DNA of 64,000 nt from Okapia johnstoni (GCA_024291935.2 CM044309.1:744001-808000); one strand, 5' to 3'; positions 11,168 to 23,459 are shown, counted from the first letter of the stretch. Notes: generated from the letters alone by a model not told the origin. Numbers and translations: made by a program.

Positions 11168-11444
11168 GCTGCTGCTGCTGCTAAGTCGCTTCAGTCGTGT
11201 CCGACTCTGTGCGACCCCATAGACGGCAGCCCACCAGGCTCCGCCGTCTCTGGGATTCTCCAAGCAAGAATACTGGAGTGGGTTGCCATTTCCTCTTCCA
11301 GTGCATGAAAGTGAAAAGTGAAAGTGAAGTCGCTCAGTCGTGTCCGACTCCTAGCGACCCCATGGGCTGCAGCCTACCAGGCTCCTCCATCCATGGGATT
11401 TTCCAGGCAAGAGTACTGGAGTTGGGTGCCATTGCCTTCTCTGT
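11168..11444 (-). repeat. BOV-A2 SINE with target-site duplication
   Basis: Two Bov-A monomers in reverse with a short CTG tail. Flanks are 'gggaaggtct' (11158-11167) and 'gggaagatct' (11445-11454), a 10-base duplication with one mismatch. Confidence 0.92.
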
Positions 11445-11521
11445 GGGAAGATCTAATCATGCCTAATTTTCACCAGAAGCGAAAAACAAGGATTCACCAG
11501 AACTGGTTAAGCTGAAGCTGA

Positions 11522-11721
11522 AAGTGAAAGTCGCTCAGTCATGTCCAACTCTGCGACCCCATGGACTGTAGCCCGCCAGGCTCCTCTGCCCATGGCATTC
11601 TCCAGGCAGGAATACTGGAGTGGGCTGCCATGCCCTCCTCCAGAGGGTCTTCCCGACCCAGGGACTGAACTCATATCTCCTGCAGGTGAGCTCTTTACCA
11701 CTAGTGCCACCTGGGAAGCCC
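11522..11721 (-). repeat. Bov-tA SINE
   Basis: Reverse full-length copy from 'agtcgctcagtcatgtcc' to 'gccacctgggaagcccat', only 75 bases from the preceding BOV-A2. Confidence 0.9.
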
Positions 11722-11999
11722 ATTAAGGTGCACACCTGCTGTCAATTATTTATTCATAAATTATGTTAGTGCTGATGACACAAAGAATGTGAAAATACTA
11801 AGACAGCTGAAAATCACAATTTCCTTTCATTGTTGTCTGAGTGGGTAGGATGGGCAGAAACTCAAACTCTGTACTAACAAGAATAACAAATGGGAAATAT
11901 AAATAATATACAATATGAACTGCAACATCAATACTGTATCAGTGAGTCTAAGACACCTATCACTTAGATAAACCAAAACTGGGACATATTAGAAGGGCA

Positions 12000-12135
12000 G
12001 TTGTGTGTGGAAAAGATACAGGATTTGGAGTCCAGTGACATGGATTTAAGTCCTAGTTTCCTCTTCTGGATGATCTTAATAAAGTCATTTGTCTTCCTCT
12101 AGGCCTCAGTGCCATCATTTATAAGAAAGAGTTGG
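12000..12135 (+). repeat. Probable MIR SINE remnant
   Basis: The order 'ggatttggagtccagtgac', 'ggatttaagtcctagtttc', 'gtcttcctctaggcctcag' and 'atttataagaaag' follows the MIR core order (lesion description, then 'cctcagtttcctcat'-like block). It is highly diverged. Confidence 0.45.
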
Positions 12136-12601
12136 ATAAAAACACTTATCTTCACCGGTTCAAATTAATGAATTTAAAATTGCTTTGCAAATATCAAGCC
12201 CTATACCAATACTGGCTTCAATTAACTTCTTTTCCTTTAAAAATATCTTTTTTCAAGGTGATATGCAAAACAAAGTGGAGTGTACAGAGTAGCAGACAGT
12301 GTTTATTTACTCAATAAACACAGGCTGTTTTCATAAACCTCTGTGTCCTCCACTCAACTTACAAACTATGGTGTTGTTCTATACAGGAGAATAATCGCTG
12401 TTTTTCCATTCCCATTTCCACAAACCTGTCTCGTGAATTCAGGGCATGGTTTTGTTTTTATTTCCAGAGCACATCTTGTACAGAATCAGCAGTTCTCAAC
12501 CGTGGTTGGTCAGAATCCCGGTCACGTGAGCAGGTCAGAGTACATCCCGAAGAAAACTATGACTAATTTGCAGGACAATTTAGAGCTATTGTAATGTAGA
12601 C

Positions 12602-13110
12602 CCTTGCTTCTTGGAAGAAAAGCTATGACCAACCTAGACAGTGTATTGAAAAGCAGAGATATCACTCTGCCAACAAAGGCCCGTCTAGTCAAGGCTATGG
12701 TTTTTCCAGTGGTCATGTATGGATGTGAGAGTTGGACTATAAAGAAAGCTGAGCGCCGAAGAATTGATGCTTTGAACTGTGGTGTTGGAGAAGACTCTTG
12801 AGAGTCCCTTGGACTGCAAGGAGATCCAACCAGTCCATCCTAAAGGAGATCAGTCCTGGGTGTTCATTGGAGGGACTGATGCTGAAGCTGAAACTCCAAA
12901 ACTTTGGCCACCTCATGCAAAGAACTGACTCAGTGGAAAAGACCCTGATGCTGAGAAAGATTGAGGGCAGGACGAGAAGGGGACGACAGAGGATGAGATG
13001 GTTGGATGGCATCACCGACTCAATGGACATGGGTTTGAGCAAAGTCCAGGAGCCTGGTGCGCTGCAGTCATGGGGTCACAAAGAGTCGCGACGACTGAGC
13101 GACTGAACAA
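12602..13110 (+). repeat. BovB 3'-end fragment (about 510 bases)
   Basis: The C-terminal RT region ('cacttgtcaaggc'-like, 'gtcatgtatggatgtgagag') and the 3' terminus ending 'actgagcgactgaacaa' are present. The reading frame breaks at about 12800 (stop next to 'gaagactcttgagagtccc'). Confidence 0.9.
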
Positions 13111-13462
13111 CAGCGTTGTAGACACTTGCCAGAGCTTTGTGTTTTCCGCTCAGGAGTCAAAGAACGAGAATCCATCCCCTCCCGATCCAGAGTGTTGACT
13201 TTAGCGCAAGGTGCTGCTTTCCTGCAAATGGATGAAAAGTCTTTCTGTGTTGCCCAAGGAGAGGGCAGAAGCTGCCGGTGAGCCTACACTCTGGCTAACC
13301 GTTCACAGGCTCGCAAGGGTGAGACGTGTCTGCCTGCCGCTCAGGGAGCACCTGCAGCATTTAGTCTCAGCCAGAACTGTGTTCTGTCCCCTACGTAGTG
13401 TTTGTTTCCGCTGACCAACAGTTAAAAATTAGGAAATTTTCACACAAAAATCTAGATTTCTA

Positions 13463-13655
13463 GGGCACTTCTCTAGTGGTCCAGAGGCTAGACTCCACGC
13501 TCCCAGTGCAGGGAGCCCAGGTTCGACCCCTGGTCAGGGAACTAGATGCCATGTCCCGCACCTAAAGGCTCCGCATGCAGTGATACCAACTGAAGATCCT
13601 GTGTGCCACCGCCAGGACTCACTGCAGCCAAATAAGTAAACAAATAAAAACAAAT
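13463..13655 (+). repeat. CHR-type SINE
   Basis: Head 'cacttctctagtggtccag', 'aggttcgacccctggtcag' and an A-rich tail 'aaataagtaaacaaataaa'. Confidence 0.8.
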
Positions 13656-13912
13656 ATTTTTTTTAAAAATTCCAGATTCTGGCGTCTTTGGAAGAGTCTG
13701 AAGATCTAACCACACCAGACGTGGATGGCGCTGGACTCGGCTCCATAGCGGCTGCCCCTTGTAATGGTCCACGTTCTCTCGTTTGCTATGGTCCTCAGCA
13801 CTGCCTATTTTTCCTACACCTGGCTGAGAGGTGTTTCAAATCTGTGATCCCTGATCTGGGGCCACCAGAGAGAGAGATAAGGAGAGGAGGGCTTGGTGTT
13901 TCAAAACCAATG

Positions 13913-14128
13913 TGAAAGTGTTAGTTGCTCAGTTCTGTCCGACTTGCTGTAACTGCATGGACTGTAGCCCGCCAGGCTCCCTGTCCATGGGATTCTCCAG
14001 GCAAGAACACTGGAGTGGGTAGCTGTGCCCTCCTCCAGGGGATCTTCCCGACCCAGGGATCAAACCCAGGTCTCCTGCTTTGCAGGCGGACAGGAGGACT
14101 CTTACCATCTGAGCCACCAAGGAAGCCC
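13913..14128 (-). repeat. Bov-tA SINE
   Basis: Reverse full-length copy from 'gtgttagttgctcagttctg' to 'gagccaccaaggaagccc'. Confidence 0.9.
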
Positions 14129-14887
14129 TAATTAAACAGTCTGGGTTCCCTCAAATATCTTGTGATGTTGATGTTTAGCCTCTTCCAACTTCATAAGAAC
14201 GTTTTTACTTAGTTAAGGTTGACTTGCTTCTTGTGTCACTTAAAATCCTCAACGATACAGAAATTTAGACATTTATTTCATTTTTCCCCTTGAATGAGTA
14301 AAAAAAAAAAAAAAAAAAGTGTATCCTGCTTATCTTCAAGGCAGTATTTTTAGACTCAGGCTGTTGGAAAGACGTCATCTCTCCCTAAGTGGTCCCAACA
14401 AGTACTGTGGTTCCAGCAGTTCCAATGTCCTGTTACTAAAAATGTGCAAAATGATCTGGAAAGGCAGGTACTGCTATGCAATGTATTTGGTTTTAATGAA
14501 CTCTGAACTAGCGTCTCTGGTACACTATGTTCTGAAAATCAACACCCAGGTAACAACGAAAAGCACACAGCCTGGGCGAAATGATTTCTCTACTAATATG
14601 AAAAAGCACAAGCACACGGGACACGTGATGACGGCTGAACAGACCAGCCTTGGGTCTGTTCCGGCTCCTGCCCGGGGTCAGAGGCCGTCAGATGCCACCC
14701 CAGGTGGTCATGAACGTTCAAGGGAGGCTGTGGTGTTTTTCTTCTGCTTACAATTATCTTCATCAGATCGGTTTTCAAAGATTTGATTGCAGTGCCCTCA
14801 TCTCCACAGCTCACTGAAGAGAACTCATTGATCAGTGCCTGTAGCCGCTCTGAACTCACCTCCTGCAAGGAGGACATCTTCACTGTT
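14129..14887. other. Unique intron 8 sequence with one unexplained minus-strand open frame
   Basis: Contains a run of 19 A at 14300-14318. A 96-codon open frame on the minus strand (14883-14593) starts MKMSSLQEVSSERLQ and includes ALINEFSSVSCGDEG. I do not recognise the protein and no splice structure links it to DEPTOR. It may be chance or an old retrocopy fragment. Confidence 0.3.
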
Positions 14888-15110
14888 TTTTTTAACCTTT
14901 TGTTTTTACTTAAAAATTCAAGTATAATTGACTTATATTAGTTTCAGATGTGCCACCACAGTGATTCGATAATTTGATACATTACAAAATGATCATCTCT
15001 AGTTGCCATCTGTCGCCATACAAAGTCATTACAGTATTTTTCACTATGTTCCCTACACTGTACGTTACGTCCTCACAACTTGCTAATTTCCAGCTCTGAA
15101 TCCTCTACTC
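14888..15110 (-). repeat. Old L1 3'-UTR fragment
   Basis: Shows 'aagtataattgacttatatt', 'agtttcagatgtgccacc' and 'ttcactatgttccctacac', the ancient mammalian L1 3' region in reverse. Confidence 0.75.
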
Positions 15111-15384
15111 CTAGTTCATGCATCCTGGTTTTCATCTCAACGGTGCTTTGCTTTTGTTTCTCTTTAAAAAAAAAAAAACACAAAAACAACAGTTTACTCA
15201 TTAAAAAACCAAGCAGTACACCGGCTGTATTAGAGAACTTTGCCGAAGTGAAAAAACTACTCATAATTCAAGTGAATGTAACTACTTCTTATTTTTGCAT
15301 ATTGCCTTCAGTTCTTGTCTTCCTATATATATCTTTTACCTTCACTTTATAAAGAAGGGATATGAAAGACATTATCCTTAATGA

Positions 15385-15475
15385 GCAAACTCCGAGAGAA
15401 GGTGAAGGACAGGGAGGCCTGGCATGCTGCAGTCCATGGGGTCGCAAGAGTTAGACATGATTGAGCGACTGAACA
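15385..15475 (+). repeat. BovB terminal fragment
   Basis: About 90 bases: 'gtgaaggacagggaggcctg', 'cagtccatggggtcgcaag', ending 'attgagcgactgaacacc'. Confidence 0.85.
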
Positions 15476-15479
15476 CCAT

Positions 15480-16495
15480 TTTCATTATGAAAAGGAAGAA
15501 CAAAGCCTTCCTAAGTCTTGGGTACGTGATGTCTCTGAGCAACAGGGCAGTGCAGAAAGGTTCTGAAAACCGGAGTCAGTCGGGTAGGAGGTAACAAGAA
15601 GAGGCGGCAGGACTCGGACACCACGGGCTGCGATCAGGCTGGATAAACACCGAGGCTGCACCCCAGGCTTCCTCCTGAGAAGGAGCCAAACCAACGGAAT
15701 AACCTCGCCCCTAACTCCTGCCCTGCGCCTGTGCTGGCATTCGGACGCTGGCCGCTAACCCTCCGAACAGACCGAGTGTCCTTGGCGTTGTGCAGTTGCA
15801 CATCAGTCCTTGTATGGCTGGGGCTCATCACATCATCTGAGTGTTTCATCCACAGTGGAACTAGGCGGAGGAGACACACCGCCCCGGGGGTCACCTCAGT
15901 GTCTTCTCTCTGCCCCGGAAATCTGTCTCCACCAGGCCCCTCGGGTCCCTGCAACGGAAACTTTCCTCTGAAAGCTACTCTCAGCTGTTCTTTTCTTTCT
16001 TTCTGATCTTGAACGAGAAAGAAGGGTTGGAAGGGAAGGCCGCTTCAGGCTTTCCCTGAAAATAATAAAACGCTGAGCAAGACAGAGACCAAGACAGATA
16101 ATATTTCAGAGGCAGAAACAGTCACAAGGAAAAAAGACAGACCCAGACAGATACTGAAAATAATCAGGGAGAGCTGAGTCCCGGTGAGCAGGAAACAGAA
16201 GCTTGTCCAATCAAAGGATACAGAAAGCAGAACCAAGGTGTGACGGGCAAGCTAACACTGGAATTCCTAATCAAGTAGAATCCTCAGATGTATTCTAGAG
16301 ACCACCCTAGTCAAGCTCCCACTAAAAGTAGAATCCCTCTCTACAAATCCCACCAGGCATCCAAGCTATCCTACTAGAACGTTCCTCGTGACAGCAAATA
16401 CACTGATTAGTGAAGAAGCTTATTTTGAGCCAGTTACACGTTAGAAGTTTTAGCTACAAATTCAGTCTACATTATTTAAGCCAATGTGTAGAAAA
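15480..16495. other. Unique intron 8 sequence, no gene seen
   Basis: About 1 kb without recognisable repeat or exon. A purine-rich stretch ('agacagagaccaagacagat') lies at about 16080-16160. Confidence 0.4.
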
Positions 16496-16498
16496 CTA

Positions 16499-16632
16499 TT
16501 CGTTTCTTTGTTTCGGGCTGTGCTGGGGCTTGGGGGCTCGGACATGTGGGGTCCTCCCCGGGCGGGCAGCGAATCTGTGCTCCCTGCACTGGCGAGCGGA
16601 TGCTTGACCACTGGACCACCAGGAAAGTCCCT
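16499..16632 (-). repeat. CHR-type SINE
   Basis: Reverse copy: 'cgggctgtgctggggctt', 'ccctgcactggcgagcgg', 'ccactggaccaccaggaaag'. Confidence 0.78.
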
Positions 16633-16744
16633 GTTTAGTTGCCTAAGTGAAAACCCCACCCAAGTATAAAACAGCGGCTCTCAGGCTGCACTGCAAATAG
16701 AAATCACCTTTCGAGGGCTTGTTGAAAATGTGAATTGTCAGATC

Positions 16745-16870
16745 TTATCACCAACTCAACGGACATGAGTTTGAGCAAGCTCCAGGAGTTGGTGAAGGAC
16801 AGGGAAGCCTGGTGTGCTGCAGCCCATGGGGTCGCAAAGAGTCAGAAATGAATGAGCGACTGAACTGCAA
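16745..16870 (+). repeat. BovB terminal fragment
   Basis: About 125 bases of 3' end: 'tcaacggacatgagtttgag', 'gtgaaggacagggaagcctg', ending 'gcgactgaactgcaac'. Confidence 0.87.
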
Positions 16871-17070
16871 CAACAACCCAAGACCTACAAATCTGACTCT
16901 TCATGGAGTGGGTCCCAAGAATTTGCACTTTCATGAAGTGTATCGGGTGATTCTGCTACAGCACAACGTTGGAAGACACTGCTATCAAGTGTCCACCAGA
17001 AGTGTTTGTACCAGAAGTTAGTCTCACTGCTCATCCTATACCTGTTAGTATCATGATAATACATTCTACT

Positions 17071-17374
17071 CCATCCTAAAGGAGATCAGTCCTGGGTGTT
17101 CACTGGAAGGACTGATGCTGAAGCTGAACTCCAATACTTTGGCCACCTGATGCGAAGAGCTGACTCATTTGAAAAGACCCTGATGCTGGGAAAGATTGGG
17201 AGCAGGAGGAGAAGGGGACGACAGAGGATGAGATGGCTGGATGGCATCACTGACTCGATGGACATGGGTTGGGGTAAACTCCGGGAGTTGGTGATGGACA
17301 GGGAAGCCTGGCATGAGGCAGTCCATGGGGTCGCAAAGAGTCAGACATGACTGAGCGACTGAACTGAACTGAAT
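17071..17374 (+). repeat. BovB 3'-end fragment
   Basis: About 300 bases from 'ccatcctaaaggagatcag' to 'gagcgactgaactgaact'. It encodes a recognisable but frame-disrupted BovB C-terminus. Confidence 0.9.
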
Positions 17375-17467
17375 ACATCCTACAGCTCTGAAAATTAACA
17401 ACCCCAAATACAAGAGGGGGGCTGACATTTCAGATGTTATTCTAATTATTACTTGCAATCTCTTTAA

Positions 17468-17628
17468 TTTTTTTAATTTTTACTTTTCCAAAATATTTAC
17501 TGATTTATTTGGCTACACCAGGTCTCAGTTGTGGCATATGGGATCTAGTTCCCTGATCATGAATCGAACCCGGGACCCCTGCATTGGGAGCGTCGAGTCT
17601 TAGCCAGTGGACCACCAGGGAAGTTCCT
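17468..17628 (-). repeat. CHR-type SINE
   Basis: Reverse copy: 'tttatttggctacaccaggt', 'gaatcgaacccgggacccct', 'ccagtggaccaccagggaag'. Confidence 0.8.
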
Positions 17629-17669
17629 ATTTCATCTTTAAAGCCAAATTTTGCTATTTCTTTAAAATG

Positions 17670-17892
17670 AGGGCTTCCCTGGTGGCTCAGATGGTAAAGT
17701 GTCTGCCTGCGATGCTGGAGACCCAGGTTCAATCCCTGGGTCGGGAAGATCCCCTGGAGAAGGGAATGGCAACCCACTCCATCCAATACTCTTGCCTGGA
17801 AAACCCCATGGACGGAGGAGCCTGGTGGGCTACAGTCCATGGGGTCACAAAAGAGTTGGACATGACTGAGCGACTTCACTTTCTTTCTTTCT
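17670..17892 (+). repeat. Bov-tA SINE
   Basis: Well-preserved copy from 'agggcttccctggtggctc' to 'actgagcgacttcactttc' and a (CTTT)n tail. Confidence 0.92.
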
Positions 17893-18257
17893 TAGACTTT
17901 AAAGTGAATAATACAATGTATAAAATGCTTTAGCTGAGATCTATTGTCAGAGATAATATCCAAGTTGCTCAAAATGCAATACCCCAAACAACCGAACCTG
18001 CCACCCTGTTACCACACACACTTTACAGCAATATATGAGCCACTGGAGTCAAGTGTTAATGTGGCAAATACACACCACAGCCAGACCTGCTAGGATGGAG
18101 CTTGAGGCTTTCTGACAGCCAAGTATCCAAAACAAAAGAAGGCTGAGGGTGAACCGGATTAAGGAAGTCATGAATAGAGTAAGAAATATTTGAAAGCTGT
18201 TGAAAGTTTAGAAAGAAAAAAAGGTATATTTTAATTGTTCCTATTTCTTTAATGATG

Positions 18258-18456
18258 CACGCTCAGTAGTAGTCAACTTTTTGCGACCCTATTGACTGTA
18301 GTCCTCCAGGCTCTTCTGTCCATGGAATTCTCCAGGCAAGAATACTGGAGTGGGTTGCCATTTCCTTCTCTGGGGGATCTTTCTGACCCAGGGATCAAAC
18401 CCATGTCTCCTGTGTCTCCTGCATTAGCAGGCAAATTCTTTACCACTAGAGCCACA
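18258..18456 (-). repeat. Bov-tA SINE
   Basis: Reverse copy: 'cagtagtagtcaactttttg', 'cccagggatcaaacccatg', ending 'ccactagagccacaaag'. The B-box side contains a short 'tctcctgtg' duplication. Confidence 0.88.
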
Positions 18457-18669
18457 AAGTTCTTTAAACTCTGCTCCAAATTATTATACCATGGCTTTCA
18501 TAATCTAACATACGAGACTGTGAAAGCAACAGCATAAATACTTAAATAGAGCACTATCTCTTTATGGATGATTTTAAATTTCTTTCCTTTGTTATCCATA
18601 CCTGTGAAAGTCTAGCCATTTGATCCAAACACCTGGATCACTTCTCAGGGTACAACTGGCCAGTCAGCA

Positions 18670-18905
18670 CAGGCAATGTTCTAATGGCTAACAGGACCAC
18701 CCAACATTTTTCCAAAGTTCTTTACATGTGCAATCTCATTTAAAATTCCCAACACATCTTGTGAAGCGGGTATACTTATTATACACATCTCACAGTTGAG
18801 GGTACAAATAACAGAGGAAAAAAGTAACTGACCCAAGTGCACAAAGCTAGTAAGTGGTGGGGCCCAGATTTTGACTCCAGGCTTATACACTGAAGCCCCA
18901 GGCTA
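18670..18905 (+). repeat. MIR SINE
   Basis: Order of MIR core blocks is clear: 'ctttacatgtgcaatctca', 'tattatacacatctcacag', 'ctgacccaagtgcacaaagc', 'tagtaagtggtggggccc'. Confidence 0.8.
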
Positions 18906-19141
18906 GCTTGTCCCCTGAGTGACAGATAATCAGCTCCCCCCAAATGGCCACTGATCCCACAGGGATGCACACCTCGATGTGGTATCTAAGCACCTCTCAC
19001 ACACACGTCTCTTAGGAACAACGCATTTGCTTTTTCCTTCCAGCATCTTTGAAAAATAGAATAATGCTCACTTCATCATCATCAGGGAAGAAGCTGATGG
19101 AAAATGGTAAGGGGACAGTATTACTCTTTTAAGTATAACTC

Positions 19142-19330
19142 AGGAACTTGCATGGTGGTCCAGCGGCTAAGACTCTACATGCCCGGTGCAGGGGGTCAGG
19201 GTTCAACTCCTGGTCAAAGAACTGGATCCCACCTGTCACAGCTAAGAGTCCGCACACCGCAACGAAAACTGAGAACCCATGTGGCACACTCAGCCCCAGC
19301 ACAGGCAGATAAACACATACAATGACACTG
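19142..19330 (+). repeat. CHR-type SINE
   Basis: Head 'ggaacttgcatggtggtcca', 'agggttcaactcctggtca', then an A-rich tail. Confidence 0.78.
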
Positions 19331-19331
19331 A

Positions 19332-19890
19332 AGTAAAAAAGCAGAATCCAGACTAGTCTTCACAACTGGCTACACCCATCAGGTCTTACGGCCCTCAACC
19401 AAAGTGTAAGTAACCACATTTATTTAACTCTTCTGCTCGAGCGAGGTGAACAGTAATGATTCCTGGATGCAGATTTTGAAGATTCCCAGAGGAAGGACAC
19501 CAGATGAATAAAGGATTGTATAATTACCCTTGGTAACAATGCTGCATATAACTCAGCCAGAAAGCTCCCCCAAGCCACCCCATTTGTCATGGCGATGACA
19601 TCACCTACTCTGTGCCTTTAACTGACATTCCCTTTTAGTTATTGCAATCTTGGCTTCACAACAGAAACGCCAGCAGAAGATGCGGTGGGCCCTCTGTCTT
19701 CTGTAGGCGGGTGAGAACAGCAGTGTCAGGGGATCAACACAGCGTGGAGGCTGCCATGTTCAACGTGAGGCATTCTTCAGTCCATAAACTTTAGCTTATT
19801 CGCATAAAAAAGAAAAAGTCCTAAAACGTGTGTCTCCAGGGATCTGCTCTTTCTCTCCTTCCTTCCTGCCTCCCCAGTGCGGATTTCCCC
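19332..19890. other. Unique intron 8 sequence, no gene seen
   Basis: About 560 bases between SINEs without recognisable repeats, exons or conserved frames. Confidence 0.4.
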
Positions 19891-19894
19891 AAGG

Positions 19895-20075
19895 GGGCTC
19901 CCAGGAGGCAGAGTGGGAAAGTGTCCACCTGCAGTGCAGGAGACCCGGGTTTGATCCCTGGGTCAGGAAGATCCCTGGGAACAGGAAATGGCAACTCACT
20001 CCACGGACAGAGGAGCCTGGAGGGCTACAGTCCACGGGGTCGCAGAGAGTCAGACACGACTGAGAGACTACACAC
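19895..20075 (+). repeat. Bov-tA SINE
   Basis: Head 'gggctcccaggaggcagag', B-box 'gggtttgatccctgggtcag', end 'cagacacgactgagagac', with a deletion of about 20 bases in the body near 20010. Confidence 0.88.
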
Positions 20076-20092
20076 ACACATCAGTTAAGCAC

Positions 20093-20290
20093 GGGGCAGT
20101 GGAGAAAGACCTGGATTAGGAGTCAGGAGACAAATCCTCGTCTCAGCTCTGCACCCAGAGAGCTGAATCGTTCTGAACATGCTACTTCACTTCTCCAACC
20201 ATTAGTTCCTCATTCAATCAACTGGGCTGGCTGGGAAAAAATGTGTATTATTATATGACACTTTACAGCACCTTTCAGCTCTAAAATGAG
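20093..20290 (+). repeat. Probable MIR SINE remnant
   Basis: 'gacctggattaggagtcagg', 'ctcagctctgcaccc' and 'tcacttctccaaccattag' follow the MIR order. Confidence 0.45.
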
Positions 20291-20306
20291 AAAAAAATAC
20301 CTACTT

Positions 20307-20425
20307 GGGAGTTCCCTGGTTGCCTAATGGTTAGGATTCCAGGTGTTCACTGCTGTTGCACAGGTTGGATCCCTAGTTGGGGAACTAAGATCCTGCAAGC
20401 CATGTGGCACAGTCAAAAAAATTGA
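20307..20425 (+). repeat. CHR-type SINE fragment
   Basis: 'gggagttccctggttgccta', 'caggttggatccctagttgg', 'ctgcaagccatgtggcac'. Confidence 0.75.
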
Positions 20426-21194
20426 AGAAAAAGAAAACATAACTCCTCTTAATTAGTAATTGAACAACTGTTTACTATTACAACAACTTTGGTTTCCTGG
20501 TTACTTAGGTGCTAAGAACTAGGCCAGGAGTTTGCTTACGTTACATCTGCAAGGGAGACACGATTTTCAGAACAAGAACTCTCACTAAGTGTAACATATG
20601 CAGATGACCGATGACCCAGCAGTCCGCTTCCAAATATGTCCCCAATGTGAAGACTGCAATGCGAGAAAGTTATACAAATTTCAGAAGTAGACCACTAACC
20701 CATGATCTTAGAATTCCTGGGTAGTAGTTTCAGTAGTGATTTGCTTTGTAATATAGTTTGAAATGTACATGAATAATTTGTACATTTTCTATACAGTGCA
20801 ATCAATCTTTTAAACTCTTACTCTTTATAATTTACAAGTTCAGCCAAGCTACAAATTCTCTGAGTTATACTTTACTCAACTGTAAAATGGGGATTGTATT
20901 TATTATAGGGATCAAACCTGATGAGGTACTAAGCCCGTGTTTAATACCAGTGAACACTAAATAAATATATGTTTTTCTCTTCTAGCCCTCTTCCTGTACA
21001 ACCTCTCTCTCCCAAAGAGCCCCGTGGATGCAGATTGTTGAAACAGAGCCAGACCATTGCACAGGTCCATAGGTGGGAAGCCAGCTGGGCTCTGGTTTGG
21101 GAAACAGACATAGATGTCACGCTGCAGTTATTCATTCAGATCAGAAGTTTACACATACTTATTTTAAATGGATAAATTTAAATAGGAAGGATAA

Positions 21195-21450
21195 GTTAGG
21201 AGGTTGGGATTAATATATACACACTACTGTATATAAAACAGATAACCCAAAAGGATGAACTGTATAACACATGTACTAGACTCAATATTTTGTAATAACC
21301 TATAAGGGAAGAGAATCTGAAGAAGAATATTATATATATTTATTTATTCTGAATTGCTGAATCATGATATATATATATATTCGCTGTGTTGAATACCTAT
21401 AATTAACATGCTATTATAAACCAACTATACTTCAATAAAAGAAAGAAAAA
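21195..21450 (+). repeat. Artiodactyl L1 3'-UTR fragment
   Basis: 'agactcaatattttgtaata', 'gggaagagaatctgaagaag' and the end 'aaccaactatacttcaataa'. It contains an (AT)n stretch at about 21366-21381. Confidence 0.75.
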
Positions 21451-21479
21451 TTAAAAAAAAGAAAAAATAAAAATCCCAC

Positions 21480-23195
21480 AGGGTGATAGGAGAAAACTTC
21501 TCCCAATCCAAGAGAAGCCCATCGGGGCAAAGAATCCATAAGCTCAGTAAATAATCAGCATAGTTTTACAGTCGGCAGAACAGCGGGTTCAGTTAGAAGA
21601 ATCTCTGCTCTGGTCCCTGAGACATTCACTTTAATAAAGTTGCTTCAGAACTGAAGCAGTCGTGCAGTGGTTAACTAGACTCATGGATGGTCCCTGAACA
21701 AAATATTAGAGATATAAGCTGAGTCAAGATGTCAGTTAGATCTACTGAATGAGTTCCTTCCATCCACAGAATGCTGTATGTTTATAAACACACAGATTCA
21801 ACACGGATACTGCTCAGGAGTTTTGGGCATTCCTGGAGGAAAGAAGTTGTGTGTCTATGCTTATTGCATAACAGCTCTGACAGCAGAACGCTGTTCTTGG
21901 AAAAAAAGAAAAAGAAAATTTGCAGCTGTAGGTTCAGTTCCATAAATCTCTCCACCAAGTATGCAACTGGCTAGAGAGTGGCTGGCGTGGGAGGAGGCAG
22001 AGATCCGGTTCTCAGACAAACACAGGAGCCGCTCTCCGGAGAATTACAGCCTCCCCTGCACTCGACGCCTTTTCAGAGGCTATATGGCTCTGCGGTGTCC
22101 CCAGAGAGCAGACTCCACAATTAGCCCTGAAAGAAAGCCAACGGTGTGCAAGAACAACTTTCTTCCACAATACAACAAGGACAACAACAAAAAGCAACTA
22201 AAGAACTTTTGTTGCCAACTGAAAAACTCGAAGTGCTTGCTGCTTTCAAAAAGAATCTGCTCCCTTCCAGCCCAAACCGGTCAAAGGTGTGTGTCAGACC
22301 CAGGCCCAGCCTTGGTCCGCTCTGCTCGGTTGCAGGAGCGGGGTGGTCGTGAGGCCCTTCTGGGGATTCGGCCGTGAGGAGCTCGGGTTCAGTCCCGAGA
22401 ACCTGGGTTCCCAAGGTCAGGATGAACGTTCGCCTTCCCGGCCATGCTCAGGGACGCAGGCTGGGCTGACAGGGCATCTGTGGTCCACACTGGCAGTTCT
22501 GTCACCCCAACGCACGCTGCAATGGGACGGCGTCCAAGGTCTGCTTGAGCTAAAGACAGCACGCTTCTGACCCGGTGGTGTGCCCCAGCTATAAGAATGT
22601 TCAGGAAAGTGAAGAGAAGCAACGCAGGCGCCGATAACCGCAGGACCCCCGGACTTACTGCACTGCTGGAGGAGTCCGCCACCCGGGAGCCTTCACACGG
22701 CAGGAGACAGGTCATGATCACTGCCCCCACCCCTCCCACACACAGCTGGCTGCCCCGTGGACACAGGACGCTCCCGAGAATTCCCCCTCTGTGCAGACCG
22801 GCTCTGCCACCAGCTGACAAGCCTTCACTCCCACAGGAGCCGACGGCCAAAGCAAAGAGATGCCAGGTCACACTTCCTCACCGACCCCGAATTCTTCCCT
22901 CCACAAGAAACCTTTACTCAATTAGCATTTGCCCTTAGAGTGTTTACTGTTAGCCATTTGACACCCAGAAATTATTATGCTTTTTCCCCTGAATTATACT
23001 AAAATGTAAAATTAATATACCCAAGATTTTCAAATTCAGTGAGATACAGAACACATTAAGGTTATCCATGAGGTTGTTCACGTTTTTGTAATGCAAAAAC
23101 GTGCATTACAACTTTGTTTTCACAAATGCAATGTGCTTTTCGTATATATTCTAAATTCACTTATTTTTAACCAGTGCGCACGAGCGAGCCTAGCC
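21480..23195. other. Unique intron 8 sequence, no gene seen
   Basis: About 1.7 kb without young repeats. It is GC-rich at 22260-22880. Open frames of up to 160 codons occur on both strands there but overlap each other and resemble nothing I know, as expected for GC-rich noncoding DNA. Confidence 0.4.
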
Positions 23196-23204
23196 TGTGC
23201 TGCT

Positions 23205-23335
23205 TGTTTCTAGTATTTTTACTCAGCCGTGCCACACAGAGTGCGGGCTCCCAGCTCCCCACCAGGGATCGAGCTCGGGCCCCTGCCCTGGAGTGTGGCG
23301 TCCTCCCCGCTGGACGGCCAGGGGCTCCCACGTGA
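23205..23335 (-). repeat. CHR-type SINE, GC-rich copy
   Basis: Reverse copy: 'ctccccaccagggatcgagc', 'tgccctggagtgtggcgtcc', 'ctggacggccaggggctcc'. A (GT)n stretch follows at 23397-23412. Confidence 0.7.
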
Positions 23336-23459
23336 GGCCAGTCTTGTTCCTCTTCCTCAGAAGCGGTGCTGCTCTGATTTGGCCTGAGAACAAAATGTGT
23401 GTGTGTGTGTGTGCGCACTCTGCACAGATACACAGGCCACTATCTAGTTGGTAGTGTTT

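Noticed and set aside
22389..22871. A 160-codon minus-strand frame and overlapping plus-strand frames
   Set aside because: GC-rich intron sequence, open in several frames at once, with no recognisable product and no splice sites matching DEPTOR phases.
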